Below are positions 1 to 6,928 of a DNA stretch of 18,082 nt, piece after piece; within the stretch, counting starts at the first letter, position 1, and each line of letters opens with the position of its first letter. This DNA is from Ruminococcaceae bacterium UBA2806. Lineage in GTDB: Bacteria; Bacillota; Clostridia; Oscillospirales; Acutalibacteraceae. Where the stretch lies: assembly GCA_002351795.1 (NCBI GenBank), contig DEHG01000053.1, positions 1 to 18,082 of the forward strand, given 5' to 3'. Position numbers and translations under genes: made by a program. Below the pieces are notes generated by a model. It was not told the DNA's origin, searched no databases, and saw only the letters and a program-made list of their open reading frames with translations.

Positions 1-56
1 CCGATAAGCGCCGCACAAAGCGACACTGCCAACACCTTTTTTAATATTCTTTTCAC
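1..56 (-). CDS. 5' end of a secreted-protein gene (partial)
   Basis: Only the first 18 codons are in the window. On the minus strand a GTG start at 56-54 follows a GGAGG ribosome binding site (68-64) by 7 nt. The reading frame then gives MKRILKKVLAVSLCAALI, a positively charged n-region followed by a hydrophobic core, which is a typical Sec signal peptide. The product is therefore probably exported. A small residue follows the hydrophobic stretch, but the cleavage region is outside the window, so a lipoprotein cannot be told from an ordinary secreted protein. The gene is divergent from the XRE regulator and is preceded by a perfect consensus promoter with an embedded operator, so tight repression is likely. 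The function is unknown. Confidence 0.7.
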   Translation of the reverse strand, partial: MKRILKKVLAVSLCAALI

Positions 57-106
57 AAAATAACCTCCGATCTCTCATTTTAATAACTTATAAACTTGCC
101 GGAATA

Positions 107-126
107 ATAGAACACAATTATTCTAA
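107..126. promoter_or_regulatory. Operator O2: degenerate second copy over the start site
   Basis: ATAGAACA (107-114) is identical to the left arm of the operator at 134-153. The right half, TATTCTAA (119-126), matches 6 of 8 bases of the other right arm. The symmetry centres are 27 bp apart. The site covers the predicted transcription start of the minus-strand gene, so the two sites together look like a cooperative repressor pair. Confidence 0.55.
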
Positions 127-130
127 AATA

Positions 131-159
131 ATTATAGAACAGTTCTGTTCTATTGTCAA
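131..159 (-). promoter_or_regulatory. Consensus sigma-A promoter of the leftmost secreted-protein gene
   Basis: Read on the minus strand, TTGACA (159-154) and TATAAT (136-131) are both perfect consensus hexamers separated by exactly 17 nt. Transcription would start near 124, about 68 nt before the GTG start at 56. The whole spacer is taken up by the inverted repeat at 134-153, so a bound repressor would exclude RNA polymerase. Confidence 0.8.
134..153. promoter_or_regulatory. Operator O1: 20-bp inverted repeat in promoter spacer
   Basis: ATAGAACA (134-141), spacer GTTC, then TGTTCTAT (146-153): the two 8-nt arms are perfect reverse complements. The site lies between the -35 and -10 of the minus-strand promoter and touches the proposed -35 of the divergent XRE gene. 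The GAAC-N6-GTTC spacing differs from the Gram-positive LexA box, which has N4. The adjacent XRE regulator is the natural candidate ligand, but that is inference. Confidence 0.75.
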
Positions 160-181
160 TATAAATGAGAAAGTATATTGT
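153..181 (+). promoter_or_regulatory. Probable promoter of the XRE regulator gene
   Basis: TTGTCA (153-158), a 17-nt spacer and TATTGT (176-181), a 4/6 match, lie 38 nt before the TTG start at 219. The -35 overlaps the -35 of the divergent promoter on the other strand and the edge of the operator at 134-153. Autoregulation is therefore plausible. The weak -10 makes this less certain than the minus-strand promoter. Confidence 0.45.
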
Positions 182-218
182 AAAATCTGACTAAATAAAC
201 AATCGGAGGGATTTTAAA

Positions 219-488
219 TTGTATGTATTGCCGAGAATCAGAGAAGTAAGAAAAGAAAAAGGCATCTCACAAACAAAGATAGCAAAAAAAATCGGAATGG
301 AGCAGACTCAGTACAGCAGATATGAAAGAGGTGAAAACGAGATAAAGGTAAACGTACTGATAGAAATTTGTAAGGCGCTGAATGTTTCCTCCGATTATAT
401 CCTCGGACTCTCGGATAATCCCATCGCAAAATGGAATAAAAATACCCTGCTGGATATTAACATGATTACAGATATGGATATTCACTGA
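219..488 (+). CDS. XRE-family HTH transcriptional regulator
   Basis: 89 residues, almost entirely one Cro/CI-type helix-turn-helix (HTH_3) domain. Helices 2 and 3 lie around residues 17-37 (SQTKIAKKIGMEQTQYSRYE), followed by the family's usual YILGLSDNP end near residues 60-68. The start is TTG at 219, 8 nt after GGAGGG (205-210). The ATG at 223 is out of frame. There is no additional sensor or dimerisation domain, only a short tail of about 20 residues, so it acts as a small DNA-binding protein. It is transcribed away from the secreted-protein gene across an intergenic region carrying a pair of inverted-repeat operators. The simplest model is that it represses that gene and itself. I saw no clear terminator after it, and murT has its own promoter. 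Confidence 0.85.
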   Translation: MYVLPRIREVRKEKGISQTKIAKKIGMEQTQYSRYERGENEIKVNVLIEICKALNVSSDYILGLSDNPIAKWNKNTLLDINMITDMDIH

Positions 489-533
489 ACAAACAGGTAT
501 TTTTTATTCATCGCAATTGATTCAATGACAGGG

Positions 534-562
534 TTGAAAAATCAGACGGAATGGAGTATAAT
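534..562 (+). promoter_or_regulatory. Sigma-A promoter of murT-gatD
   Basis: TTGAAA (534-539), a 17-nt spacer and a perfect TATAAT (557-562) precede the murT start at 595 by 32 nt. No operator-like dyad is apparent, which suggests constitutive expression, as expected for a cell-wall gene. Confidence 0.75.
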
Positions 563-594
563 GTGTATGTATCTGAAAAAACGGAGATGGATCT

Positions 595-1908
595 ATGAAA
601 AAGTTTTTTACAATACTCATATGCAAATTCCTGAGGTTTATCGGCGGTCTTGTCGGAAAAGGAAGCTCCCTTCCGGGACAGGTCGCACTTAAAATGTGCC
701 CCGATATTCTCAGCCGTGTGGAGCTTCCCGAATATATCATTGCCGTAACGGGCAGCAACGGAAAAACATCCACCGTTGAGATGATAGCCCATATCCTTAC
801 GGAAAACGGAAAGACCGTTGCATGGAACAAGGAAGGCTCCAACCAGATAGAGGGCGTTACCACTCTTGTTCTTGGCAACTCCTCACTCGGCGGCAAGGTC
901 AAAAAGGATATTCTTCTTATCGAAAGCGATGAGAGATTTGCAAAATATACATTCAAATATATCAAGCCCACCCATTATGTCATTACAAACCTTTATCGTG
1001 ACCAGCTTACAAGAAACGGTCATCCTGAATGGGTATTCGATGCGCTGAAGGACAGCATATATCCCGAGACCCAGCTTATCCTTAATGCGGACGATCCTCT
1101 TGTTTCCCTTTTCGGAGAAGGAAGGGATGTAATATGGTTCGGCGCTGACAAGCTTTCCTCCGATACAAAGGAGCTTGACAGTGTATACAACGACGGCGCA
1201 TACTGTCCGAAATGCAAGTCCCCCATGACATATACAACCCACCATTATAATCATATCGGTCATTATGAATGTACAAGCTGCGGATACAAAAGGCATGACA
1301 CTAAATATACCATTACCTCCGTTGACCTTGATGAGGGTGAAATGGTAATTGACGGCAGCAATAAGATAACTCTTGCCTTGCGTTCGCTTTATAATATATA
1401 TAATATCCTCGCAGCCTATACGGTCGCTTCTATCGTCGGAATTGACGGTAAGAAGATAGCTTCCGATATGAGCGATTATGTTATGAAAAACGGCAGAGTC
1501 ATTACCTTTGAAATAGGCAGCAGACAGGGCACAATGCTTACATCAAAGCATGAAAACAGCATTTCCTATGACCAGTCGATACGTCTTGCCTGCGCTGAAA
1601 AGAACGGCTGCGACGTTATGTTCATAGTTGACGCTGTAAGCAGAAAGTATTTTACAAGCGATGTTTCATGGCTTTGGGATATTGATTTTGAAATGCTGAA
1701 AAGTGAAAATGTCCATGAGATAATTCTTTCGGGTACATATTACAATGATCTTGCGGTAAGATTTGAGCATACAGATATCCCGGAGGATAAAATAAAAATA
1801 ATCCCCGAAATAGAAAAAGCCTGTCACTATCTTGACAGTGACAGGAAGGAATACATTTACGTTATAACCTGTTTCTCGGATAAGGGCAAGTTCCTTGCGC
1901 TTTTATAA
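595..1908 (+). CDS. murT: MurT, ATP-dependent subunit of lipid II isoglutaminyl synthase
   Basis: 437 residues, the normal length for MurT. With GatD it converts the alpha-carboxyl of D-Glu in the lipid II stem peptide to the amide (D-isoglutamine), on the cytoplasmic face. Visible features: a Mur-ligase P-loop TGSNGKTS at residues 52-59; four cysteines in CPKC (204-207) and CTSC (226-229), the zinc-ribbon insertion typical of MurT; and a C-terminal DUF1727 domain containing DVSWLWDIDFE (356-366). Known MurT proteins carry the Asp that completes the GatD Cys-His catalytic triad in this C-terminal region. The ATG at 595 is preceded by GGAG. gatD begins 12 nt after the stop codon and its ribosome binding site overlaps that stop, so the two are one operon. 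Family assignment is secure. Confidence 0.93.
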   Translation: MKKFFTILICKFLRFIGGLVGKGSSLPGQVALKMCPDILSRVELPEYIIAVTGSNGKTSTVEMIAHILTENGKTVAWNKEGSNQIEGVTTLVLGNSSLGGKVKKDILLIESDERFAKYTFKYIKPTHYVITNLYRDQLTRNGHPEWVFDALKDSIYPETQLILNADDPLVSLFGEGRDVIWFGADKLSSDTKELDSVYNDGAYCPKCKSPMTYTTHHYNHIGHYECTSCGYKRHDTKYTITSVDLDEGEMVIDGSNKITLALRSLYNIYNILAAYTVASIVGIDGKKIASDMSDYVMKNGRVITFEIGSRQGTMLTSKHENSISYDQSIRLACAEKNGCDVMFIVDAVSRKYFTSDVSWLWDIDFEMLKSENVHEIILSGTYYNDLAVRFEHTDIPEDKIKIIPEIEKACHYLDSDRKEYIYVITCFSDKGKFLALL

Positions 1909-1920
1909 AGGAGGACGCTG

Positions 1921-2646
1921 ATGAAATTATTGCATTTATATCATGATATTATGAATTTATACGGCGATTATGCAAACATTGTCGCAATGGAAAGTCTGCT
2001 GAAAAAAAGCGGTCATGATGTTGAAGTCTGCAAGCGTTCCCTTGGAGATGATGTAAAGCTTTCCGACTATGACTTTATATACATCGGTTCGGGGACTGAG
2101 CGCAATCAGAAGGTCGTTCTGAAGGATATAATGCGTTTTGGCGACGACCTCAGAAAATGCATTGACAGCGGAAAAGTCATTCTCATGACGGGCAATTCCT
2201 TTGAAATGCTTGGCAAGTCCGTGACCGACAGCAGCGGAAAGGCTTTTGAAGGTCTTGGGATTTTTACCTTTACGGCTGTTGAGCAGAATAAAACAAGGCA
2301 GACAGGCGACGCAATTTTCACTATGGAAGGCTCGGATAAAAAGCTTGTGGGCTTTATCAATAAGTGCAGCAGCATAAGCGGTATAGAAGCCCCGCTTTTT
2401 GGCGTCGAGATGGGTCTGCCCGATAACGATAATGTCAGCACAGAGGGGATAAGAAAGAATAATTTCTTCGGTACTCACCTCACAGGTCCCGTTCTTATGA
2501 AAAATCCTTATTTCCTCATATATATGGCGTCCCTCATTCCGGGCGCTGACAGCAGTCGTTTTTCCGCTGATCTTCTGCCGCATGAAACAGCCGGATATGA
2601 GGTAACTCTTTCCGAGCTGACAAAGAGAATAGGAGAAAAAATATAA
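1921..2646 (+). CDS. gatD: GatD-like glutamine amidotransferase subunit, nucleophile Cys absent
   Basis: 241 residues, class I (triad) glutamine amidotransferase fold of the CobB/CobQ type. It is the partner of MurT and would supply ammonia from glutamine for lipid II amidation. The N-terminus (LYHDIMNLYGDYANI) and the GTHLTGPVLMKNP segment with the expected catalytic His186 are characteristic of GatD. The nucleophile elbow is not. Where GatD usually has a CGGYQLLG-type motif, this protein reads GNSFEMLG with no gap, so Gly91 replaces the Cys. The only cysteines are C37, C80 and C147, none at the elbow. As it stands glutaminase activity should be lost, unless Ser93 or another residue substitutes, or the subunit is structural and MurT uses free ammonia. 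The ribosome binding site is AAAGGAGG (1907-1914), ATG at 1921. The operon ends in a terminator at 2670-2710. Confidence 0.88.
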   Translation: MKLLHLYHDIMNLYGDYANIVAMESLLKKSGHDVEVCKRSLGDDVKLSDYDFIYIGSGTERNQKVVLKDIMRFGDDLRKCIDSGKVILMTGNSFEMLGKSVTDSSGKAFEGLGIFTFTAVEQNKTRQTGDAIFTMEGSDKKLVGFINKCSSISGIEAPLFGVEMGLPDNDNVSTEGIRKNNFFGTHLTGPVLMKNPYFLIYMASLIPGADSSRFSADLLPHETAGYEVTLSELTKRIGEKI

Positions 2647-2669
2647 AGCAAAACATTCCAAAAATGTTA

Positions 2670-2710
2670 AGGCTCCCCGAACCGTATCGGCTTGGGGAGC
2701 CTGGTTTTTT
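2670..2710 (+). terminator. Rho-independent terminator of murT-gatD
   Basis: AGGCTCCCC (2670-2678) and GGGGAGCCT (2694-2702) form a perfect 9-bp stem, followed by GG and six T's (2705-2710). It begins 23 nt after the gatD stop. The convergent ABC gene ends at 2739, and the hairpin could also slow transcription from that side. The downstream sequence on the minus strand (TTAACATTTTTGG) is a poorer U-tract. Confidence 0.9.
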
Positions 2711-2738
2711 ATTTATACTTTCGTGGATCAGATATCAG

Positions 2739-5501
2739 TTACTCTGTACGCAAAGCTTTTACGGGATCCTGTTTTGCGGCCTTCTTCGCCGGGATAAAGC
2801 CTCCTACAAGAGTCAGCACTATACTCAGCACTATCAGTATTAATCCCTGCATAACAGGCAGTGAAGCGTTTATATCGTTTGTTTCCGCAAGCTGGTGTAT
2901 TATCTCGTTTGCGGGAATTATTATCAGCACTGTAATGACAATACCTATTATTCCCGACAACAGACCGATAATGAACGTCTCCGCATTGAATACCTGTGAG
3001 ATATTCTTTTTCGATGCGCCTATCGCACGAAGTATGCCTATCTCCTTTGTACGCTCAAGTACGGAAATATATGTGATAATTCCTATCATTATCGAGGATA
3101 CTATAAGCGAAACAGCAACAAAGGCTATAAGAACATATGATATTACATCGACAATTGTCGTAATAGATGATAGAAGCAGACCTATATAATCCGTATAAAC
3201 GATCTTATCAGCCTCATCGACCTTTGAATTATACTTCTCTATACATTCGGATACCTTGTCCTTATCTTCAAATGTATCAACATAGATAGAAATTGAATCG
3301 GGCGCATCAAAGCTTGCAATTCCGAATGCAGACAGATTATCCTCATAATTGCCGGGAGAAATATAACCGTCATACATTTTCAGAAGCATCTGATCGCTGG
3401 CATTCTCTAAAAACTTATCAAAGGTCTGTGCAAGCTCTGTTTCATCCATATCTCCCATCTTGCCTGCAACAGAAATTCCGCTTGAAGAAAACATTGCCAT
3501 CATAGACTTCAGCATCTTTGCCTTTTCGCTGATACCCATATCATTGAAATAGCTTAATACATCATCTATTTTATCATGTCTGTTTTTAGGCTCAAATGCC
3601 ATTCCGTTGAGAACACTTCTGTCCTCGCTTGCCATCTGTGCTTTTACGATATCACTGTTTTCTGCATATTCAATAAGATATTCTGTAAGCGCCTTGGTAT
3701 AACCGATATTAGTCTTGATTATTTTAACATCAGTGTTCTTCTTGGGACGAATAACACCAGTAAGCTTCAAGTGTATAGCCTTGTCCTTTACTACATCTGA
3801 CAATTCTTCCCTGTCGGTTATCTTTGAATAAAGACCATTCTTTCCCTTTTCATATGTGTCGCTTGCGGGAAGAATAAGTATCTCTTTCTTACAGATATCA
3901 CTGTAGCTCCATCTTTTGGTATCAATGGTGATCTTTTCACCGTTTGATATCTTACGCATCATTTTCTTATAATCTTCTGACGGAAGCAGACCCATTTCAT
4001 ACAAGGTAATAAGCGAGATCTCGTTATTCTCATTCATAACAAGAATAGCTTCATCATATGCCGCCGGATACTTTCCGTATACAAGCTCATAATTATTCTG
4101 TATTGCACTGCTGACCATTCCGCCGCCGTTTCCCGCAAGAAGCTCTGATAGATTGTTTTTCATCATCTTTGATGACATTGTTGCAGAAAGCGCACTGAAT
4201 CCTGTTGCGCCCGAGGCGGATGCACCGTAGACCTGTGAAGCGTCAACACCAACAGAAGCCGCCATTTCATCATTAAGCGTACTGCCGTCAAGACTTACAA
4301 GAACATCATCCGGGTCAAAGCTGTAAGCTGAAAACTTTGTTGAATATGAATACACAATACCGTTTTCACCTATATATTTATTGATCGCATTTTTTTTATT
4401 GTCAAGATATTTCTTGAACTTCGTCAGATTATTTTCGGTAATGCTTGATGTGAAATCAGAAAAGCTTTCAAGACGCTTTCCGTTTGAATATACGGCATCG
4501 GTTTTATGATCTATCTCATCCCCGTTGTCCTGACTCATTGACGACATAAGCGAACTCAGATCAATGCTCTGTGCGTCTATTGTAATAGGATATGAGGACA
4601 TTGCATCCTTCTGGATATCGGCAATATAATTATTTACGCCGTTGCTTATAGAGAGTATCAGCGCAATTCCTATAATTCCTATCGAGCCTGCAAAGGATGT
4701 AAGGATAGTCCTGCCCTTCTTTGTTCTGAGGTTATTGAAGCTCAGCGACAGGGATGTCAGAAACGACATTGAGGTCTTCCTCATTTTCTTATGCTCCGGC
4801 TCTTTTTCCTCAGATTTCTCCGGTGTGAACGGATTGCTGTCAGAGATTATCTTTCCGTCCTTCAGTTTTACTATTCTTGTGGAATATTCCTCGGCAAGCT
4901 CCGGGTTATGCGTTACCATAATTACAAGCCTGTCCTTAGCGACCTCCTTGAGCATATCCATGACCTGTACGCTTGTATCACTGTCAAGCGCACCCGTAGG
5001 CTCATCCGCAAGCAGTATATCCGGATCATTGACAAGCGCTCTTGCAATTGCAACACGCTGCATCTGACCGCCGGAAAGCTGATTCGGTCTTTTATGTTTA
5101 TGATCTTTAAGTCCGACCTTTTCAAGCGCATCTATTGCCCTTTGCCGTCTTTCTGATTTTGATATGCCCGATATGGTAAGGGCAAGCTCCACATTTGCAA
5201 GAACAGACTGATGCGGTATCAGATTATAGCTCTGGAAAACAAAACCTATTGTATGATTGCGGTATGCATCCCAATCCCTGTCCTTATACTTTTTTGTTGA
5301 AATATCATTAATGATAAGATCGCCGCTGTCGTAACGGTCAAGACCTCCGATAATATTCAGCAGCGTAGTTTTACCCGATCCGCTCGGCCCGAGTATGGCG
5401 ACAAATTCATTATCCCTGAAACTCAGACTCACATCATCAAGCGCAGTCTGAATAAGGTCGCCTGTAACATATTCCTTTTTGATATTCTTTACCTGTAGCA
5501 T
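2739..5501 (-). CDS. ABC transporter ATPase fused to FtsX/MacB-type permease
   Basis: 920 residues. Residues 1-222 form a complete ATPase: Walker A GPSGSGKTT 38-46, Q-loop Gln90, signature LSGGQ 142-146, Walker B ILLADEP 162-168, H-loop His198. A charged linker follows, then TM1 (about 266-286), an extracytoplasmic domain of roughly 490 residues, and three C-terminal TM helices (about 780-810, 835-860, 886-903). The FtsX segment ERTKEIGILRAIGASKKNI lies between TM2 and TM3. This 1+3 helix topology is that of type VII (MacB/LolCDE/FtsEX) systems, which couple ATP hydrolysis to an extracellular domain rather than passing a substrate through the membrane. The ATPase-permease fusion in this order is common in Clostridia. 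The substrate is unknown. The ATG at 5501 has GGGGAGG just upstream. It follows cdaR by 80 nt containing a strong hairpin. Confidence 0.88.
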   Translation of the reverse strand: MLQVKNIKKEYVTGDLIQTALDDVSLSFRDNEFVAILGPSGSGKTTLLNIIGGLDRYDSGDLIINDISTKKYKDRDWDAYRNHTIGFVFQSYNLIPHQSVLANVELALTISGISKSERRQRAIDALEKVGLKDHKHKRPNQLSGGQMQRVAIARALVNDPDILLADEPTGALDSDTSVQVMDMLKEVAKDRLVIMVTHNPELAEEYSTRIVKLKDGKIISDSNPFTPEKSEEKEPEHKKMRKTSMSFLTSLSLSFNNLRTKKGRTILTSFAGSIGIIGIALILSISNGVNNYIADIQKDAMSSYPITIDAQSIDLSSLMSSMSQDNGDEIDHKTDAVYSNGKRLESFSDFTSSITENNLTKFKKYLDNKKNAINKYIGENGIVYSYSTKFSAYSFDPDDVLVSLDGSTLNDEMAASVGVDASQVYGASASGATGFSALSATMSSKMMKNNLSELLAGNGGGMVSSAIQNNYELVYGKYPAAYDEAILVMNENNEISLITLYEMGLLPSEDYKKMMRKISNGEKITIDTKRWSYSDICKKEILILPASDTYEKGKNGLYSKITDREELSDVVKDKAIHLKLTGVIRPKKNTDVKIIKTNIGYTKALTEYLIEYAENSDIVKAQMASEDRSVLNGMAFEPKNRHDKIDDVLSYFNDMGISEKAKMLKSMMAMFSSSGISVAGKMGDMDETELAQTFDKFLENASDQMLLKMYDGYISPGNYEDNLSAFGIASFDAPDSISIYVDTFEDKDKVSECIEKYNSKVDEADKIVYTDYIGLLLSSITTIVDVISYVLIAFVAVSLIVSSIMIGIITYISVLERTKEIGILRAIGASKKNISQVFNAETFIIGLLSGIIGIVITVLIIIPANEIIHQLAETNDINASLPVMQGLILIVLSIVLTLVGGFIPAKKAAKQDPVKALRTE

Positions 5502-5548
5502 ATATCCTCCCCTGATATTGTCATTTTTTCCTTTTCCCTTATCTTTAT

Positions 5549-5572
5549 CGGGACAGCGAATACGCTGTCCCG
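5549..5572 (-). other. Perfect 10-bp hairpin between cdaR and the ABC gene
   Basis: CGGGACAGCG (5549-5558) and CGCTGTCCCG (5563-5572) pair perfectly around the loop AATA. It begins 9 nt after the cdaR stop and ends 36 nt before the ABC ribosome binding site. No U-tract follows on the minus strand (the downstream sequence is purine-rich), so it is not a standard terminator. It may protect the upstream mRNA end or reduce read-through into the ABC gene. Confidence 0.6.
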
Positions 5573-5581
5573 TGATAATGC

Positions 5582-6928
5582 TTATTGTGAATTCTGTGAT
5601 GACTCTGCTGTTGATGATTCAGCCGACGACGCTTCCGAAAGAGTTACCTTGTCCGCCACGGAAACAACGACAGGATACGGGTCATCATTCAGCCAGTACG
5701 GCCAGCACTGATCCATTTGTGCGCTGATAACAATTTCCGCATTTTTAGTAACGCTTCCTCCTGAATTGATATCGCTTACATCAACATATGCCGTAAGATC
5801 AGAATCCGTCATTTTTTCAAGCTGTGACTTGTCCCCGACAATAGTTACAGTTACAGATTTACTGTGAATGGTAACATATTTTCCTTCCGGAACATTCAAA
5901 GCCCGTAATTTTTTGACTGTAAAATTCTTTGATGTCATATTCCCGGTATTAAAGCTGACCGTAACGCTTGAAGTGTCCCCTATTGTCTTTATTCCGGACG
6001 GTATTACAAGATCTACGGTAATTGAACTTGTATCCGGGCTGACTCTTGAAAGATCTATATCCTTTGTTGAAATGCTGTCTATATCGATCGTATCATCGTC
6101 AGGCGCAGCTATCTCGATAGTCTGCGGCGATATCGTTATAAGACCACCATCAGTATTCAGTGTTAACGGCGCATTGATAAATTTCGGGACGACATTAAGC
6201 GGCTTGACCTTCATTACAGGTATTTTTATATTTACCGCCTGGATATCCGCTTCAATATATTTCCTTTCAAAATAATCGCTGTCGATCTCCTTATCATTGC
6301 TGTCATAGAATTTCAGCTGAGCTTCCACATTCTGCGTTTCAGTAAGCTCCTTACCAAATGTATACACTGCCTTTGCAGAAGATATCTTCTGCAGGATCGT
6401 CTGCGCTCCCTTTACAGTCACTGTTTTCTGAGAAAGAGTGACTGTTCCCATATGATAGTTTTCCCCGACGGTGGCGTCTGTTTTTGATTCTATGGGTATT
6501 TCTATAGCGTCTTCTCTGTCAACAAAAACATTTACTTCATCAGGATCAAGAGAATTTGCCTGTATGGAATAATCATTTGCAAGACTTGCTTTTTTTGCAG
6601 TCAGCTTGAATTTTCCCTGAACTGCGCTTTCAAGTCCCGTAAAATCATCTCCAAAAGTTACCTCTATATCATCCTTTGTAAGATTCCTCAGAATAATGGC
6701 ATTGCCGCTTACACGGACAGATGTCTTTGTCTTATCCATATAAAAGACTTTAAGCTCATTTCCAAGCTCCGGGATACTTATGGGTATATCCTTGATGACC
6801 GCATAGGTCGTATCATCCATATTCCCCGGAAGCGCTACCCAGATTATAAAGGCAAGTATCACGGAGAACAACATAACGAACCTGTCGTTATAAAAAAGCT
6901 TGCTGAAGTTGAATTTATTTCCCTTCAT
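5582..6928 (-). CDS. cdaR: CdaR, YbbR-domain regulator of the c-di-AMP synthase
   Basis: 448 residues. A single N-terminal membrane anchor (about 17-35, VMLFSVILAFIIWVALP) is followed by an extracytoplasmic region of successive beta-rich YbbR domains; residues 40-410 hold roughly four repeats. The tail is Ser-rich (SEASSAESSTAESSQNSQ). CdaR proteins bind and modulate CdaA at the membrane. The ATG at 6928 overlaps the end of cdaA by 14 nt, with GGGGAAG upstream, so the two are translationally coupled. In many Firmicutes glmM follows cdaR. Here an ABC transporter gene does, and glmM is not in the window. A 20-bp perfect palindrome (6374-6393) lies inside the gene. Assignment rests on the anchor-plus-repeats pattern and on the neighbour cdaA. 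Confidence 0.9.
   Translation of the reverse strand: MKGNKFNFSKLFYNDRFVMLFSVILAFIIWVALPGNMDDTTYAVIKDIPISIPELGNELKVFYMDKTKTSVRVSGNAIILRNLTKDDIEVTFGDDFTGLESAVQGKFKLTAKKASLANDYSIQANSLDPDEVNVFVDREDAIEIPIESKTDATVGENYHMGTVTLSQKTVTVKGAQTILQKISSAKAVYTFGKELTETQNVEAQLKFYDSNDKEIDSDYFERKYIEADIQAVNIKIPVMKVKPLNVVPKFINAPLTLNTDGGLITISPQTIEIAAPDDDTIDIDSISTKDIDLSRVSPDTSSITVDLVIPSGIKTIGDTSSVTVSFNTGNMTSKNFTVKKLRALNVPEGKYVTIHSKSVTVTIVGDKSQLEKMTDSDLTAYVDVSDINSGGSVTKNAEIVISAQMDQCWPYWLNDDPYPVVVSVADKVTLSEASSAESSTAESSQNSQ

Noticed and set aside
134..153. A LexA (SOS) box upstream of the XRE gene
   Set aside because: The half-sites GAAC and GTTC are 6 nt apart. The Gram-positive LexA box has 4, and the strongest dyad here extends to ATAGAACA/TGTTCTAT.
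2692..3189. A 165-codon open frame on the plus strand opposite the ABC gene
   Set aside because: It lies antisense to the conserved FtsX C-terminal domain, starts inside the murT-gatD terminator region without a ribosome binding site, and resembles no protein family.
5549..5572. The hairpin after cdaR as a Rho-independent terminator
   Set aside because: No run of T's follows on either strand within a suitable distance.
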